DNA of 24,755 nucleotides from JBCBSZ01 sp039185015. Lineage in GTDB: Bacteria > Actinomycetota > Acidimicrobiia > Acidimicrobiales > Poriferisodalaceae. A program made the translations under genes and the position numbers. The stretch spans positions 1-24,755 of the forward strand of contig JBCDAU010000058.1 in NCBI GenBank assembly GCA_039185015.1. Reading direction: 5' to 3'. Below are positions 15,867-23,864 of the stretch, piece after piece (within the stretch, counting starts at the first letter, position 1; the number at the start of each line of letters is the position of its first letter). The notes below the pieces were generated by a model. It ran no database searches. It had not been told where the DNA came from and saw only the letters and a program-made list of their open reading frames with translations.

Positions 15867-18227
15867 GTGGCTGGTCGAACTGGTGCTTCCGGCGCGAAGT
15901 CGAAGCGATCCTCCTCGTCTTCGTCCGCCAAGAAGAAGGAGTCCGGCGCTCGGTCGTCGGGCTCGTCGAAGCGCGGGTCGAAGTCGGCCCCGAAGCCGTC
16001 GCTGGCCAGCGGTCTCGCCGGTCGTCGCCACGAGATCATCGGCCTGCTGCTCATCTGCATCGGCGTCATCGCCGTCCTCGGCATCGCTCGCGACGCGGCC
16101 GGACCCGTCGGTCGGGGTCTCGACACCGCGCTCGGCGTGGTGCTCGGCCAGCTCCGGGTGGTCCTGCCGCTCGCCGGCGCCGGCCTCGGCCTGGCTCTGC
16201 TGCTCGAGCGCGACGACGACCAGCGGGCCGACCGCTTGCTCGCCGGTGGGCTGCTGCTCGTCCTCGGCATCGCCGCAGGCCTCCATCTGCTCTCCGGGCC
16301 GGACGAGATCGGGGGCACCGCAGAGGAGCTGAGCGATGGCGGCGGCATCGTCGGCGCGGTCCTCGGTGAGCCGCTCGACCGCCTCCTCGCGGCCGGCGCA
16401 TGGGTGGTCGTGGTGCTCGTCGGAGCTTTCGGCCTCGTCGTGCTCGCCGACCGGCCGATCCGCGAGGTGCTGGTGGGCGTCTGGGGCGCGGTGTCGGGCG
16501 CTGCTCGCTGGACGAGCGATCAGCTGCTCCGGCTCGCCAGCCTCGATGGCGATGAGCCCGAGCCGGCACCGAAGGTCGCCGCCGCGCCGGCGCCCGAGCC
16601 GATCGCCGAACCCGAGCCCGAACCGGTTCCCGAGCCCGAACCGCCGAAGGCCCCCAAGGTCGATCTGAGCCAGCCGATCACCGCCGAGCAGATCCCGCTC
16701 GACCTCGACGAGCGGCCGGCCCGTGGCGACTGGAAGCTGCCACCGCTGTCCGTGCTCGGTCGCAGCGCCGACGAGGCGGTCGACGAGGTCGCCGTGGTCG
16801 CGGGCGCTCGCACGCTCCAGGAGGCGCTCGCCTCCCACGGTGTCGACACGAGGGTCGTCGGGATGACCGTCGGTCCGACCGTCACCCGCTACGAGCTCGA
16901 GCTGGCCCCCGGCGTGAAGGTCGCCAGGGTCACCTCGCTCAACAAGGACATCGCCTACGCGATGGCCTCGCCCGACGTGCGCATCCTCGCCCCGATCCCG
17001 GGTCGCTCGGCGATCGGCGTCGAGGTGCCCAACAAGAAGCGCCAGCTGGTCACGATCGGCGACATCCTCACCTCCGCCGAGGCGCAGGCCTCCGACAAGC
17101 CGCTCGAGGTGGCTCTGGGTCGCGACATCGCCGGGCGGGCCGTGCTCACCGACCTCGCGACGATGCCGCACCTGCTCATCGCCGGCGCCACCGGTGCGGG
17201 CAAGTCGAGCTGCATCAACACGATGATCACGTCGTTGCTGATGCGGTCCACCCCCGATCAGGTCCGACTCATCCTCGTCGATCCGAAGATGGTCGAGATG
17301 GGCCAGTACTCCCGGGTGCCGCACCTGCTCACCGAGGTCGTCACCGACCCGAAGAAGGCCGCCAACGCCCTGGCGTGGGCGTGCCGTGAGATGGACCGTC
17401 GCTACGAGCTGCTCTCCGGCGTCGGGGTCCGCGACATCGGCGGCTTCAACGAGGCCGTCGCCGCCGGCAGCCTCGGCTCGGAGCTGCCCGAGGAGCTCGC
17501 ACTCGAACCGCTGCCCTACATCGTCGTCGTGGTCGACGAGCTCAACGACCTGATGATGGTGGCGGCCCGCGACGTCGAGGCCTCCATCACCCGCATCGCC
17601 CAGAAGGCGCGAGCGGTCGGCATCCACCTCGTGATCGCCACCCAGCGGCCGTCGGTCAACGTGATCACCGGCGTGATCAAGGCCAACATCCCGGCCCGCC
17701 TCGCCTTCGCCGTGTCGAGCCTCGCCGACAGCCGGGTCATCCTCGACCAGCCGGGCGCCGAGCGGCTCGTGGGCAAGGGTGACGCGCTGCTGCTGGGGGC
17801 GTCGTCGAGCACGGCGCAGCGCATCCAGGGTTGCTGGGTCGAGGAGAGCGAGATCCGTGACGTGGTCGGTGCGTGGCGACGCCAGGCGCCCGACGTCGAC
17901 TACACCGAAGGCGTCGAGGGTGCCGATGACGAGGGCACCGACGTCCCCCTCCCCGGCACCGACACCATCGATCTCGTCACCGCCCCGCCGGCAGGTGACG
18001 ACGATGAGGACGAGCTCATCACTCGGGCCATCGATCTCGTCGTGCGCTCGCAGCTGGGGTCGACCTCGATGCTCCAGCGCAAGCTCCGCATCGGATTCGC
18101 CCGGGCCGGTCGGGTCATGGACGAGCTCGAGCAGCGTGGCGTGGTCGGCCCGTCGGAGGGATCGAAGGCCCGCACCGTGCTGATGAGCGTGCAGGAGCTC
18201 GACGAGCAGCAGAGCGGACGAGGCTGA
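15867..18227 (+). CDS. ftsK: DNA translocase FtsK/SpoIIIE
   Basis: A 786-residue septal DNA pump that clears and resolves chromosome termini at division. The order is: a Ser/Lys-rich cytoplasmic tail (10-50), about four membrane helices (56-75, 92-113, 125-143, 175-197), a Pro/Glu-rich linker with repeated EPEP (229-262), then the RecA-like motor. Walker A GATGAGKS is at 440-447 with Lys446, and Walker B VVVVDELNDLMM has Asp557 and Glu558; Asn replaces the usual Ala in DELAD. The gamma winged helix that reads KOPS-type sites is at about 716-770 (LITRAIDLVVRSQLGSTSMLQRKLRIGFARAGRVMDELE, reported in parts). GTG 15867 lies just after a -10 box; an upstream extension would read through the repeats and was rejected. 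Confidence 0.95.
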   Translation: MAGRTGASGAKSKRSSSSSSAKKKESGARSSGSSKRGSKSAPKPSLASGLAGRRHEIIGLLLICIGVIAVLGIARDAAGPVGRGLDTALGVVLGQLRVVLPLAGAGLGLALLLERDDDQRADRLLAGGLLLVLGIAAGLHLLSGPDEIGGTAEELSDGGGIVGAVLGEPLDRLLAAGAWVVVVLVGAFGLVVLADRPIREVLVGVWGAVSGAARWTSDQLLRLASLDGDEPEPAPKVAAAPAPEPIAEPEPEPVPEPEPPKAPKVDLSQPITAEQIPLDLDERPARGDWKLPPLSVLGRSADEAVDEVAVVAGARTLQEALASHGVDTRVVGMTVGPTVTRYELELAPGVKVARVTSLNKDIAYAMASPDVRILAPIPGRSAIGVEVPNKKRQLVTIGDILTSAEAQASDKPLEVALGRDIAGRAVLTDLATMPHLLIAGATGAGKSSCINTMITSLLMRSTPDQVRLILVDPKMVEMGQYSRVPHLLTEVVTDPKKAANALAWACREMDRRYELLSGVGVRDIGGFNEAVAAGSLGSELPEELALEPLPYIVVVVDELNDLMMVAARDVEASITRIAQKARAVGIHLVIATQRPSVNVITGVIKANIPARLAFAVSSLADSRVILDQPGAERLVGKGDALLLGASSSTAQRIQGCWVEESEIRDVVGAWRRQAPDVDYTEGVEGADDEGTDVPLPGTDTIDLVTAPPAGDDDEDELITRAIDLVVRSQLGSTSMLQRKLRIGFARAGRVMDELEQRGVVGPSEGSKARTVLMSVQELDEQQSGRG

Positions 18228-19178
18228 GTGGCGCTCGACATCATCTTTCTGGTCATCGGTGTCCCGATCCTCGCCAAGGCAGCCGACCAGTTCGTGATGG
18301 GTTCGGTGCGCGTCGCGAGCGCGCTCCGGGTCTCGGCCATCGTGATCGGTGCGGTGGTGATGGGCTTCGGCACCAGCGCACCCGAGATGGTCGTGTCGGG
18401 CATCGCCGCCGGTGGCGGCGACATCGACGTCGGCGTCGGCAACATCGTCGGCTCCAACATCGCCAACCTCACGCTGGTGCTCGGCGTCGCCGGCATCGTC
18501 ACCGCCATCGTCATCCCCGATGCGGTGCTGCGGCGCGAGGCCCCGCTGTCCACGGCGTCGCTGGTGGTGTTCGCCGTGCTCGTCCAGGATGGACTTCGGC
18601 GCTGGGAGGGCCTCGTCCTCGTGGTGCTCATGGTCGCGGCGCTCACCCTCATCCTGCTCAACGCCCGCGACAGCGACGACGCCGCGGCCGGCGGGGAGCT
18701 CGGCGAGCTCCTCGACGACGACGAGCCGCCCAACCTTCCCGTCGAGTCGCTCCGCACCCTGGCCGGCCTCGCCGGCACGGTCGGCGGCGCGTGGTTGCTG
18801 GTCGAGGGTGCGACCGGCATCGCGGACGAAGCAGGCCTGTCCGGCGGTTTCGTCGGCCTCACGCTGGTGGCGGTGGGTACCTCGCTGCCCGAGCTGGTCA
18901 CCACCGTCCTCGCCGCTCGGCAAGGCCAGACCGACCTGATCGTCGGCAACCTGCTCGGCTCGAACCTGTTCAACTCGTTGGCGGTCGGCTCGGTCACGGC
19001 GTTGGTCGGCAACGGCCCACTGCAGGACCCGGACCTCGACGGCGTGCCGATCTACATGATGCTCGGAGTCGGGTTCGTTGCGTGGGCCTTCATGGCCAAC
19101 GGCAAGCGCATCGGGCGAGTCGAGGGAGCCATCCTCCTCATCGCCGCCTTCGTCTGCGTCCCCTTCTTGCCGCGCTAG
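18228..19178 (+). CDS. Calcium/sodium:cation antiporter (CaCA family)
   Basis: A 316-residue membrane exchanger that couples Na+ or H+ movement to Ca2+ export. The two inverted alpha-repeats that form the ion site are clear: GFGTSAPEM...GNIVGSNIANL at residues 46-81 and AVGTSLPEL...GNLLGSNLFN at 215-249, each with the essential Glu in the SAPE/SLPE motif and the GSN motif. Ten or so hydrophobic helices surround them, with an acidic cytoplasmic loop at about 148-168 (DSDDAAAGGELGELLDDDE). GTG 18228 follows the ftsK stop directly (TGAGTG), implying co-transcription. Its position between ftsK and rimO is not the usual actinobacterial neighbourhood. Confidence 0.93.
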   Translation: MALDIIFLVIGVPILAKAADQFVMGSVRVASALRVSAIVIGAVVMGFGTSAPEMVVSGIAAGGGDIDVGVGNIVGSNIANLTLVLGVAGIVTAIVIPDAVLRREAPLSTASLVVFAVLVQDGLRRWEGLVLVVLMVAALTLILLNARDSDDAAAGGELGELLDDDEPPNLPVESLRTLAGLAGTVGGAWLLVEGATGIADEAGLSGGFVGLTLVAVGTSLPELVTTVLAARQGQTDLIVGNLLGSNLFNSLAVGSVTALVGNGPLQDPDLDGVPIYMMLGVGFVAWAFMANGKRIGRVEGAILLIAAFVCVPFLPR

Positions 19179-19187
19179 CAACACGGC

Positions 19188-19193
19188 TACGGT
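19188..19193 (+). promoter_or_regulatory. Putative -10 box of the SMP-30 gene
   Basis: TACGGT ends exactly 7 nt before ATG 19201, supporting that ATG over the one three codons later and implying a leaderless mRNA. TTCTTG at 19165-19170, 17 bp upstream, is a weak -35 candidate. Confidence 0.5.
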
Positions 19194-19200
19194 CCGTTCC

Positions 19201-20127
19201 ATGGGGGACATGGGGGAACTGACCGAGCTCGCGACCGGCCTGCGCTTCCCGGAGGGACCGATCTGGATGCCCGATGGTTCCGTGCTGCTGGTCGAGATCG
19301 AGCGGGGCACGTTGAGCCGGGTGGTCGACGGGACCGTCGAGGTCGTCGCCGACTGCGGCGGCGGGCCGAACGGGGCGGCGATCGGCCCTGACGGCGCCGT
19401 ATGGATCTGCAACAACGGCGGCTTCGAGTGGCACCGGTACGGCGACTACCTCGTCCCCGGTCACCAGCCGGCCGACTACGCCGGTGGCTCGATCCAGCGG
19501 GTCGACCTCGACACCGGTGAGGTCGAAACGGTCTACGCCGAGGTCGACGGCAATGGGCTCCGTGGCCCGAACGACATCGTGTTCGATGGTCACGGCGGGT
19601 TCTGGTTCACCGACCACGGCAAGACCCGCCCCCGTGACCGGGATCGTGGCGGGCTCTACTACGCACTCGCCGACGGGTCCGAGGTGCGCGAGGTGGCCCA
19701 CCCGATGGACGCACCGAACGGCGTCGGCCTGTCGCCGGACGGCGATCGGGTGTACGTCGCCGAGACCCATCACGGCCGGATGCTCGCCTTCGACCTCGAC
19801 GGTCCGGGCCGTCTCGCCGGCGATCCCGACCCCGATCGGGCTGCGCCGACCTGCCTGGCCACGCTGCCCGACATGCAGCTCCTCGACTCCCTCGCGGTCG
19901 ACGCCGAGGGCAACGTCTGCGTGGCGACCATCCGCAACGGCGGCATCACGATCATCCCGCCCGAGGGCGAGTCAGCCGGTATCGACCACGTCCCGACCGG
20001 CGACCCGCTCACCACCAACATCTGCTTCGGCGGCGACGACCTCCGCACCGGCTTCATCACGCTGTCCGGCACCGGTCGGCTCGTGTCGACCCCGTGGTCG
20101 ACCGCCGGGTTGCCTCTGGCACACTGA
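19201..20127 (+). CDS. SMP-30/gluconolactonase-like lactone hydrolase
   Basis: A 308-residue six-bladed beta-propeller. The metal-site residues of SMP-30 appear in order: Glu18 (RFPEGPIW), Asn124 (RGPNDIVFD), Asn173 (DAPNGVGLSPDG) and Asp229 (LLDSLAVDAEGN). Repeated blade signatures include GPDGAVWICNNGG and GHGGFWFTDHG. Family members open sugar or other lactones using Ca2+ or another divalent ion; the substrate here is unknown. There is no signal peptide, so it is cytoplasmic. It stands as its own transcription unit between the antiporter and rimO, with a leaderless-type start. Confidence 0.9.
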   Translation: MGDMGELTELATGLRFPEGPIWMPDGSVLLVEIERGTLSRVVDGTVEVVADCGGGPNGAAIGPDGAVWICNNGGFEWHRYGDYLVPGHQPADYAGGSIQRVDLDTGEVETVYAEVDGNGLRGPNDIVFDGHGGFWFTDHGKTRPRDRDRGGLYYALADGSEVREVAHPMDAPNGVGLSPDGDRVYVAETHHGRMLAFDLDGPGRLAGDPDPDRAAPTCLATLPDMQLLDSLAVDAEGNVCVATIRNGGITIIPPEGESAGIDHVPTGDPLTTNICFGGDDLRTGFITLSGTGRLVSTPWSTAGLPLAH

Positions 20128-20135
20128 GCTCACTG

Positions 20136-20166
20136 CCCGAGCGGGGACCCCGGAGCCCCGCTCTCC
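20136..20166 (+). repeat. GC-rich hairpin repeat, copy C
   Basis: The stem is GAGCGGGG (20139-20146) with CCCCGCTC (20156-20163), perfectly paired, and the loop is ACCCCGGAG. Compared with copy B, a G-C pair has become A-T on both sides, a compensatory change that supports a selected hairpin. It begins 9 nt after the SMP-30 stop. Confidence 0.8.
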
Positions 20167-20215
20167 GCCACCGGTCCTCGCCGCTGGTGCGGCTGCGGCG
20201 TGGCCGTGTTGTCAG

Positions 20216-20244
20216 CCCGGGCGGGGCCCGGAGCCCCACCCTCC
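20216..20244 (+). repeat. GC-rich hairpin repeat, copy D
   Basis: The stem is GGGCGGGG (20219-20226) with CCCCACCC (20234-20241), carrying one C-A mismatch, and the loop is CCCGGAG. It lies 80 bp after copy C in the same orientation and ends immediately before the -10 box of rimO. Confidence 0.75.
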
Positions 20245-20245
20245 G

Positions 20246-20251
20246 TAGACT
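20246..20251 (+). promoter_or_regulatory. Putative -10 box of the rimO-pgsA-cinA-thpR operon
   Basis: TAGACT ends 7 nt before ATG 20259, consistent with a leaderless start. Repeat copy D occupies the place where a -35 box would be, so the repeat may influence this promoter. Confidence 0.5.
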
Positions 20252-20258
20252 GACGCCG

Positions 20259-21593
20259 ATGTCCGAGGCCTCCACGACCACCACCTCCGGTGACACGTAC
20301 TGGTTGGAGACCCTCGGCTGCCCGAAGAACGAGGTCGACTCGGCGAAGCTGCACGGGCGCCTGGCTGCGGACGGCATGTCACCGGCCGAATCGCCCGACG
20401 AAGCCGACCTGGTGGTGGTGAACACCTGCGCGTTCATCGAAGGAGCCAGGCAGGAGTCCATCGACGTCATCCTCGAGCTGAGCGACGCCCGTCGTGACGG
20501 TGCCCGCCTCGTCGTCACCGGGTGCCTCGCCGAGCGCCACGGCGAGGAGCTCGCCGAGGCGATGCCCGAGGTCGACCGGGTCGCCGGCTTCGGCCACGAC
20601 CTCACCGGTTCCGAACGCCTCGCCGTCGGTCGCCGCATCGACCACCCAGAGCTGTCGCTCGCCCCGGCCGACGAGCCCGTGCCCGACTTCGATCTGCTCA
20701 ACCTGCAACGACCGGCATCCGGCCTGCCGTGGGCGTACGTCAAGGTGGCCGAGGGCTGCGATCGCAAGTGCGGCTTCTGCGCGATCCCGTCGTTCCGGGG
20801 CACGCAGCGGTCCCGCTCGCGGTCCTCGATCCTCAGCGAGGTCGAGGCGCTCGACACTCGTGAGATCGTGCTCGTCGCCCAGGACCTCGCCCGCTACGGC
20901 GCCGACCTCGGTGACAAGGGCGCCATCGTCCCGCTCGTTCGCGACGTCTCCGAACTGGTCGACTGGGTGCGACTGCTGTACCTCTACCCGTCGGAGCTGA
21001 CCGACGAGCTCATCGACACGATCTGCTCGACAGGCGTGCCCTACTTCGACCTCTCGCTCCAACACGTGTCTCGCCCGCTGGTGCGGCGGATGCGGCGCTG
21101 GGGCGAGGGATCGGTGTTCCTCGAGCGCATCAGCACCATCCGGTCCCGTGAGCCCGACGCCGCGCTCCGGTCCAACTTCATCGTCGGATACCCGGGCGAG
21201 ACCGAGGACGACCACCAACAACTGCTCGACTTCGTCGAGGAGGCGCAGCTCGACTGGTGCGGCTTCTTCCCCTTCAGTCCTGAAGACGGGACCTATGCCG
21301 TCGGGCTCGACGATCACGTGCCCCAGGAGCTGATGTACGAGCGGTTGGGCGAGCTGTCCGAGCTGCAGGACCGCATCACGATGGAGCGCCGAGCCGCGCT
21401 GATCGGACGTGACATCGAGGTGCTCGTCGACGCGCCCGGGGTCGGGCGGTCGTTCCGCGAAGCGCCGGAGATCGACGGCGTGATCGCCGTGCCCGACTCA
21501 CTCGAGCCGGGCTCGTTCGCCGCCGTGCGCGTGACCGACATGCTCGGCTTCGACCTGGAGGCCGAGATGGTCTCCTCGGCGGTCCGCTCGTGA
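20259..21593 (+). CDS. rimO: Ribosomal protein S12 methylthiotransferase RimO
   Basis: A 444-residue radical-SAM enzyme that adds a methylthio group to an Asp of ribosomal protein S12. Cys21 (ETLGCPKN), Cys57 (VVNTCAF) and Cys89 (VTGCLAE) hold the auxiliary cluster of the UPF0004 domain; Cys167, Cys171 and Cys174 (GCDRKCGFCAIP) hold the SAM cluster. The GCPKNxVD motif favours RimO over MiaB. A C-terminal TRAM-like domain occupies about 385-444 (IEVLVDAPGVGRSF...PGSFAAVRVTDMLGFDLEA). ATG 20259 follows the -10 box; a longer upstream frame runs through repeats C and D and was rejected. The stop overlaps pgsA (GTGA). Confidence 0.95.
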   Translation: MSEASTTTTSGDTYWLETLGCPKNEVDSAKLHGRLAADGMSPAESPDEADLVVVNTCAFIEGARQESIDVILELSDARRDGARLVVTGCLAERHGEELAEAMPEVDRVAGFGHDLTGSERLAVGRRIDHPELSLAPADEPVPDFDLLNLQRPASGLPWAYVKVAEGCDRKCGFCAIPSFRGTQRSRSRSSILSEVEALDTREIVLVAQDLARYGADLGDKGAIVPLVRDVSELVDWVRLLYLYPSELTDELIDTICSTGVPYFDLSLQHVSRPLVRRMRRWGEGSVFLERISTIRSREPDAALRSNFIVGYPGETEDDHQQLLDFVEEAQLDWCGFFPFSPEDGTYAVGLDDHVPQELMYERLGELSELQDRITMERRAALIGRDIEVLVDAPGVGRSFREAPEIDGVIAVPDSLEPGSFAAVRVTDMLGFDLEAEMVSSAVRS

Positions 21594-22150
21594 GCGACAC
21601 CGGCTACCACCCGGAGAAGATCCTCACGCCCGCCAATGCCATCACGCTCGCACGGCTCGTGCTCGCGGTGCCGTGGGTCATCCTCGTGGCCCGTGACGGG
21701 GCGACCTGGCTCACGTTCGGGCTCGGGTTCGTCCTCTCGGCGACCGACTTCCTCGACGGTTGGCTCGCCCGCCGTCAGGGCACCACCAACTCGGGCGCGT
21801 TCCTCGATCCGCTGGCCGACAAGGTGCTCGTCCTCGGCGGGATGTTCGCCCTGGTCGTGCGGGACCGGTTCTCGCCGATCCCGGTGGCGATCATCGCCGC
21901 GCGCGAGCTGATCATCAGCGGATGGCGCAGCTACGCCGGTCGGCGGGGGGTGTCGGTACCGGCTCGCCGCCTGGCGAAGTGGAAGACCTTCATCCAGCAG
22001 CTGGCGATCGGCCTCGCGCTGTTGCCCGTGGTCGCCAGCCGCACGGACGTGCCGGCCGATGCGATGTTGTGGTTCGCCGTCGCCCTGACGCTGTGGACCG
22101 GGTTCGACTACCTGCGGGATGCAGGGCGGATGCTGAGGACGGTGTCGTGA
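21590..22150 (+). CDS. pgsA: CDP-alcohol phosphatidyltransferase, probable phosphatidylglycerophosphate synthase
   Basis: A 186-residue membrane enzyme that transfers a phosphatidyl group from CDP-diacylglycerol, most likely to glycerol 3-phosphate. The full family signature is present: Asp53, Asp56, Gly57, Ala60, Arg61, then Gly69, Asp73 and Asp77 (SATDFLDGWLARR followed by GAFLDPLADK). The four to six hydrophobic helices and short length are normal. GTG 21590 overlaps the rimO stop and its own stop overlaps cinA, so it sits inside a tightly coupled operon. The conserved rimO-pgsA-cinA order in Actinobacteria favours pgsA over other CDP-alcohol transferases. Confidence 0.92.
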   Translation: MSDTGYHPEKILTPANAITLARLVLAVPWVILVARDGATWLTFGLGFVLSATDFLDGWLARRQGTTNSGAFLDPLADKVLVLGGMFALVVRDRFSPIPVAIIAARELIISGWRSYAGRRGVSVPARRLAKWKTFIQQLAIGLALLPVVASRTDVPADAMLWFAVALTLWTGFDYLRDAGRMLRTVS

Positions 22151-23382
22151 GGGCAGAGGTCGTCGCCATCGGGACCGAGCTGCTGCTCGGGCAGATCGTC
22201 GACACGAACTCGTCGTGGATCGGAGAGCAGCTTGCCCTCGCCGGCATCGACTCGCTGCACCAGACCAAGGTCGGAGACAACGCCGACCGCATCCGCGGCG
22301 CGATCGAGCTCGGGCTCAGCCGGGCTGACGCCGTCATCTGCTGTGGCGGGCTCGGGCCCACACAGGACGACATCACCCGCGAGGTCATCGCCGACCTGAT
22401 GGGCGCCGACCTGGAGCTCGACGAGGCGATCGCCGACCGGATCCGGCGGATGTTCGAGTCCCGCGGGCGGACGATGCCCGAGAACAACCTCCGTCAGGCG
22501 ATGGTGCCGGTGGGAGCGCACACGATCGCCCAACAGCCGGGGACCGCGCCCGGGCTGGTCTGCCCGGTCGGCGACGGCGTCGTCTACGCCGTTCCCGGCG
22601 TGCCCCGTGAGATGCGAGAGATGCTGCTCGGCACCGTGATCCCCGAGCTCCGCGCCGCATCGGGGCAGACGTCGGTGATCCGATCCCGGGTACTCCGGAC
22701 GTGGGGAGAGTCGGAGTCGGGCCTGGCCGAGCGCCTGGCCGACCGCATCGACGAGCTCGATGCCGACGGATCCAGGACGCTGGCCTTCCTCGCTTCGGGG
22801 ATCGAGGGCATCAAGGTGCGGGTCACGGCCAAGGCCGACGACGACGCTGCGGCGACCGCCGTGCTCGACGACGAAGAGGCGCTGCTGCGCGGTCTGCTCG
22901 GCGACCTGGTCTTCGGGCTCGATCACGAGACGATGGAGCACGCCGTGCTGGCGCTGCTGGAGGCGCGGGGACTGACGCTCGCCGTCGCCGAGTCGGTGAC
23001 GGGTGGGATGGTGGCGACCCGCCTGACCGACGTCCCCGGTGCGAGCCGGGTGCTACGGGGCGGGGTCGTCTCCTACGCCAGCGCGGTGAAGCACGAGCTG
23101 CTCGACGTGCCCGGGGGACCCGTGGTGTCGGCGGCCGCTGCCGAGGCCATGGCCGACGGGGTGCGACGTCGGCTCGGCGCCGACGTCGGGCTGGCCACCA
23201 CCGGCGTGGCCGGTCCCGACGAGCAGGAGGGCCAGCCGGTCGGGACGGTGTTCCTCGGCGTGGCCCTCGGCGACGAGGTCTTCTCGCAGCGAATCCAGCT
23301 CCCCGGCAATCGTGAGCAGATCCGCCAGTTCTCGGTGATCTCGCTGCTCGACCTGCTCCGGAAGCGACTGATCTCGGCGTGA
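22147..23382 (+). CDS. cinA: CinA-family protein (nicotinamide-nucleotide amidohydrolase)
   Basis: A 411-residue, two-domain protein. Residues 1-170 form the MoaB/MogA-like domain (VVAIGTELLLGQIVDTNSSWI, CCGGLGPTQDDITREV, VYAVPGVPREM). Residues about 255-411 form the PncC-type amidase domain (LAVAESVTGGMVATRLTDVPGAS, LATTGVAGPDEQEGQPVGTVFLGVA), which deamidates nicotinamide mononucleotide in NAD recycling. GTG 22147 overlaps the pgsA stop (GTGA); the longer in-frame extension to 21760 lies over pgsA and was rejected. The stop overlaps thpR. No clgR or recA follows, although those often come next in actinobacterial genomes. Confidence 0.95.
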   Translation: MRAEVVAIGTELLLGQIVDTNSSWIGEQLALAGIDSLHQTKVGDNADRIRGAIELGLSRADAVICCGGLGPTQDDITREVIADLMGADLELDEAIADRIRRMFESRGRTMPENNLRQAMVPVGAHTIAQQPGTAPGLVCPVGDGVVYAVPGVPREMREMLLGTVIPELRAASGQTSVIRSRVLRTWGESESGLAERLADRIDELDADGSRTLAFLASGIEGIKVRVTAKADDDAAATAVLDDEEALLRGLLGDLVFGLDHETMEHAVLALLEARGLTLAVAESVTGGMVATRLTDVPGASRVLRGGVVSYASAVKHELLDVPGGPVVSAAAAEAMADGVRRRLGADVGLATTGVAGPDEQEGQPVGTVFLGVALGDEVFSQRIQLPGNREQIRQFSVISLLDLLRKRLISA

Positions 23383-23864
23383 CCCGCTGCTTCGTCGCTC
23401 TCTGGCCGCCCGACGAGGTGATCGAGGCGATGGTGGCGCTCCAGACCGGGGTCGACGGTGCCCGCTGGTCGAGGCGCGAGAACCTCCACGTGACGCTGCG
23501 GTTCCTCGGCGAGGTGGACGTCGACGCCGCGACTGCTGCGCTGGCCAGGGTGCGGCACGAGCCGGTCGAGGTCGCGCTCGGCCCGGCCGCAGGGGCGATG
23601 TTCGGTCACGTGCTGGCGGCGCCGGTCGCCGGCGTGGACGGTCTGGCCGCTGCGGTGCGGGCGTCGACGGTCGACCTCGTGCCCGACGACAAGCGGCCGT
23701 ACCGGGGCCATCTGACCCTGGGGCGAGTGCCGGAAGGGATCGAGGTGTCGTGGGCACCGCCGGCGTCGATGTCGTGGACGGCCGATCGGTTCGCCCTCGT
23801 GAGCAGTCGCTACGACGGCGACCGCCACGTCTACGAGACGATCACCGAGGTCGTGCTGGTGTGA
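23379..23864 (+). CDS. thpR: RNA 2',3'-cyclic phosphodiesterase
   Basis: A 161-residue 2H-phosphoesterase. The two HxT(L) motifs that form the active site are His37-Val-Thr39 (NLHVTLRFLGEV) and His111-Leu-Thr113 (YRGHLTLGRV), the normal spacing for ThpR/LigT. The start is MTRCFVALWPPDEV at GTG 23379, overlapping the cinA stop. It is the last gene of the rimO operon. The stop directly abuts the stop of the convergent gene (TGATCA), leaving no space for a conventional terminator. Confidence 0.93.
   Translation: MTRCFVALWPPDEVIEAMVALQTGVDGARWSRRENLHVTLRFLGEVDVDAATAALARVRHEPVEVALGPAAGAMFGHVLAAPVAGVDGLAAAVRASTVDLVPDDKRPYRGHLTLGRVPEGIEVSWAPPASMSWTADRFALVSSRYDGDRHVYETITEVVLV

Noticed and set aside
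15762..19415. Long open frame antisense to ftsK and the antiporter
   Set aside because: It is rich in Asp, His, Arg and Gly without domains, and mirrors the codon-position GC bias of the recognised genes. The same holds for the long minus-strand frames at 1834-5130 (beyond the true DUF4262-like gene) and 6877-10269.
15693..20244. Reading the repeats as a CRISPR array
   Set aside because: There are only two copies per locus, in mixed orientation, without regular unique spacers or cas genes.
20094..20258. N-terminal extension of RimO through repeats C and D
   Set aside because: The extension encodes repeat-derived Arg/Pro/Gly sequence, and a -10 box with leaderless spacing points to ATG 20259.
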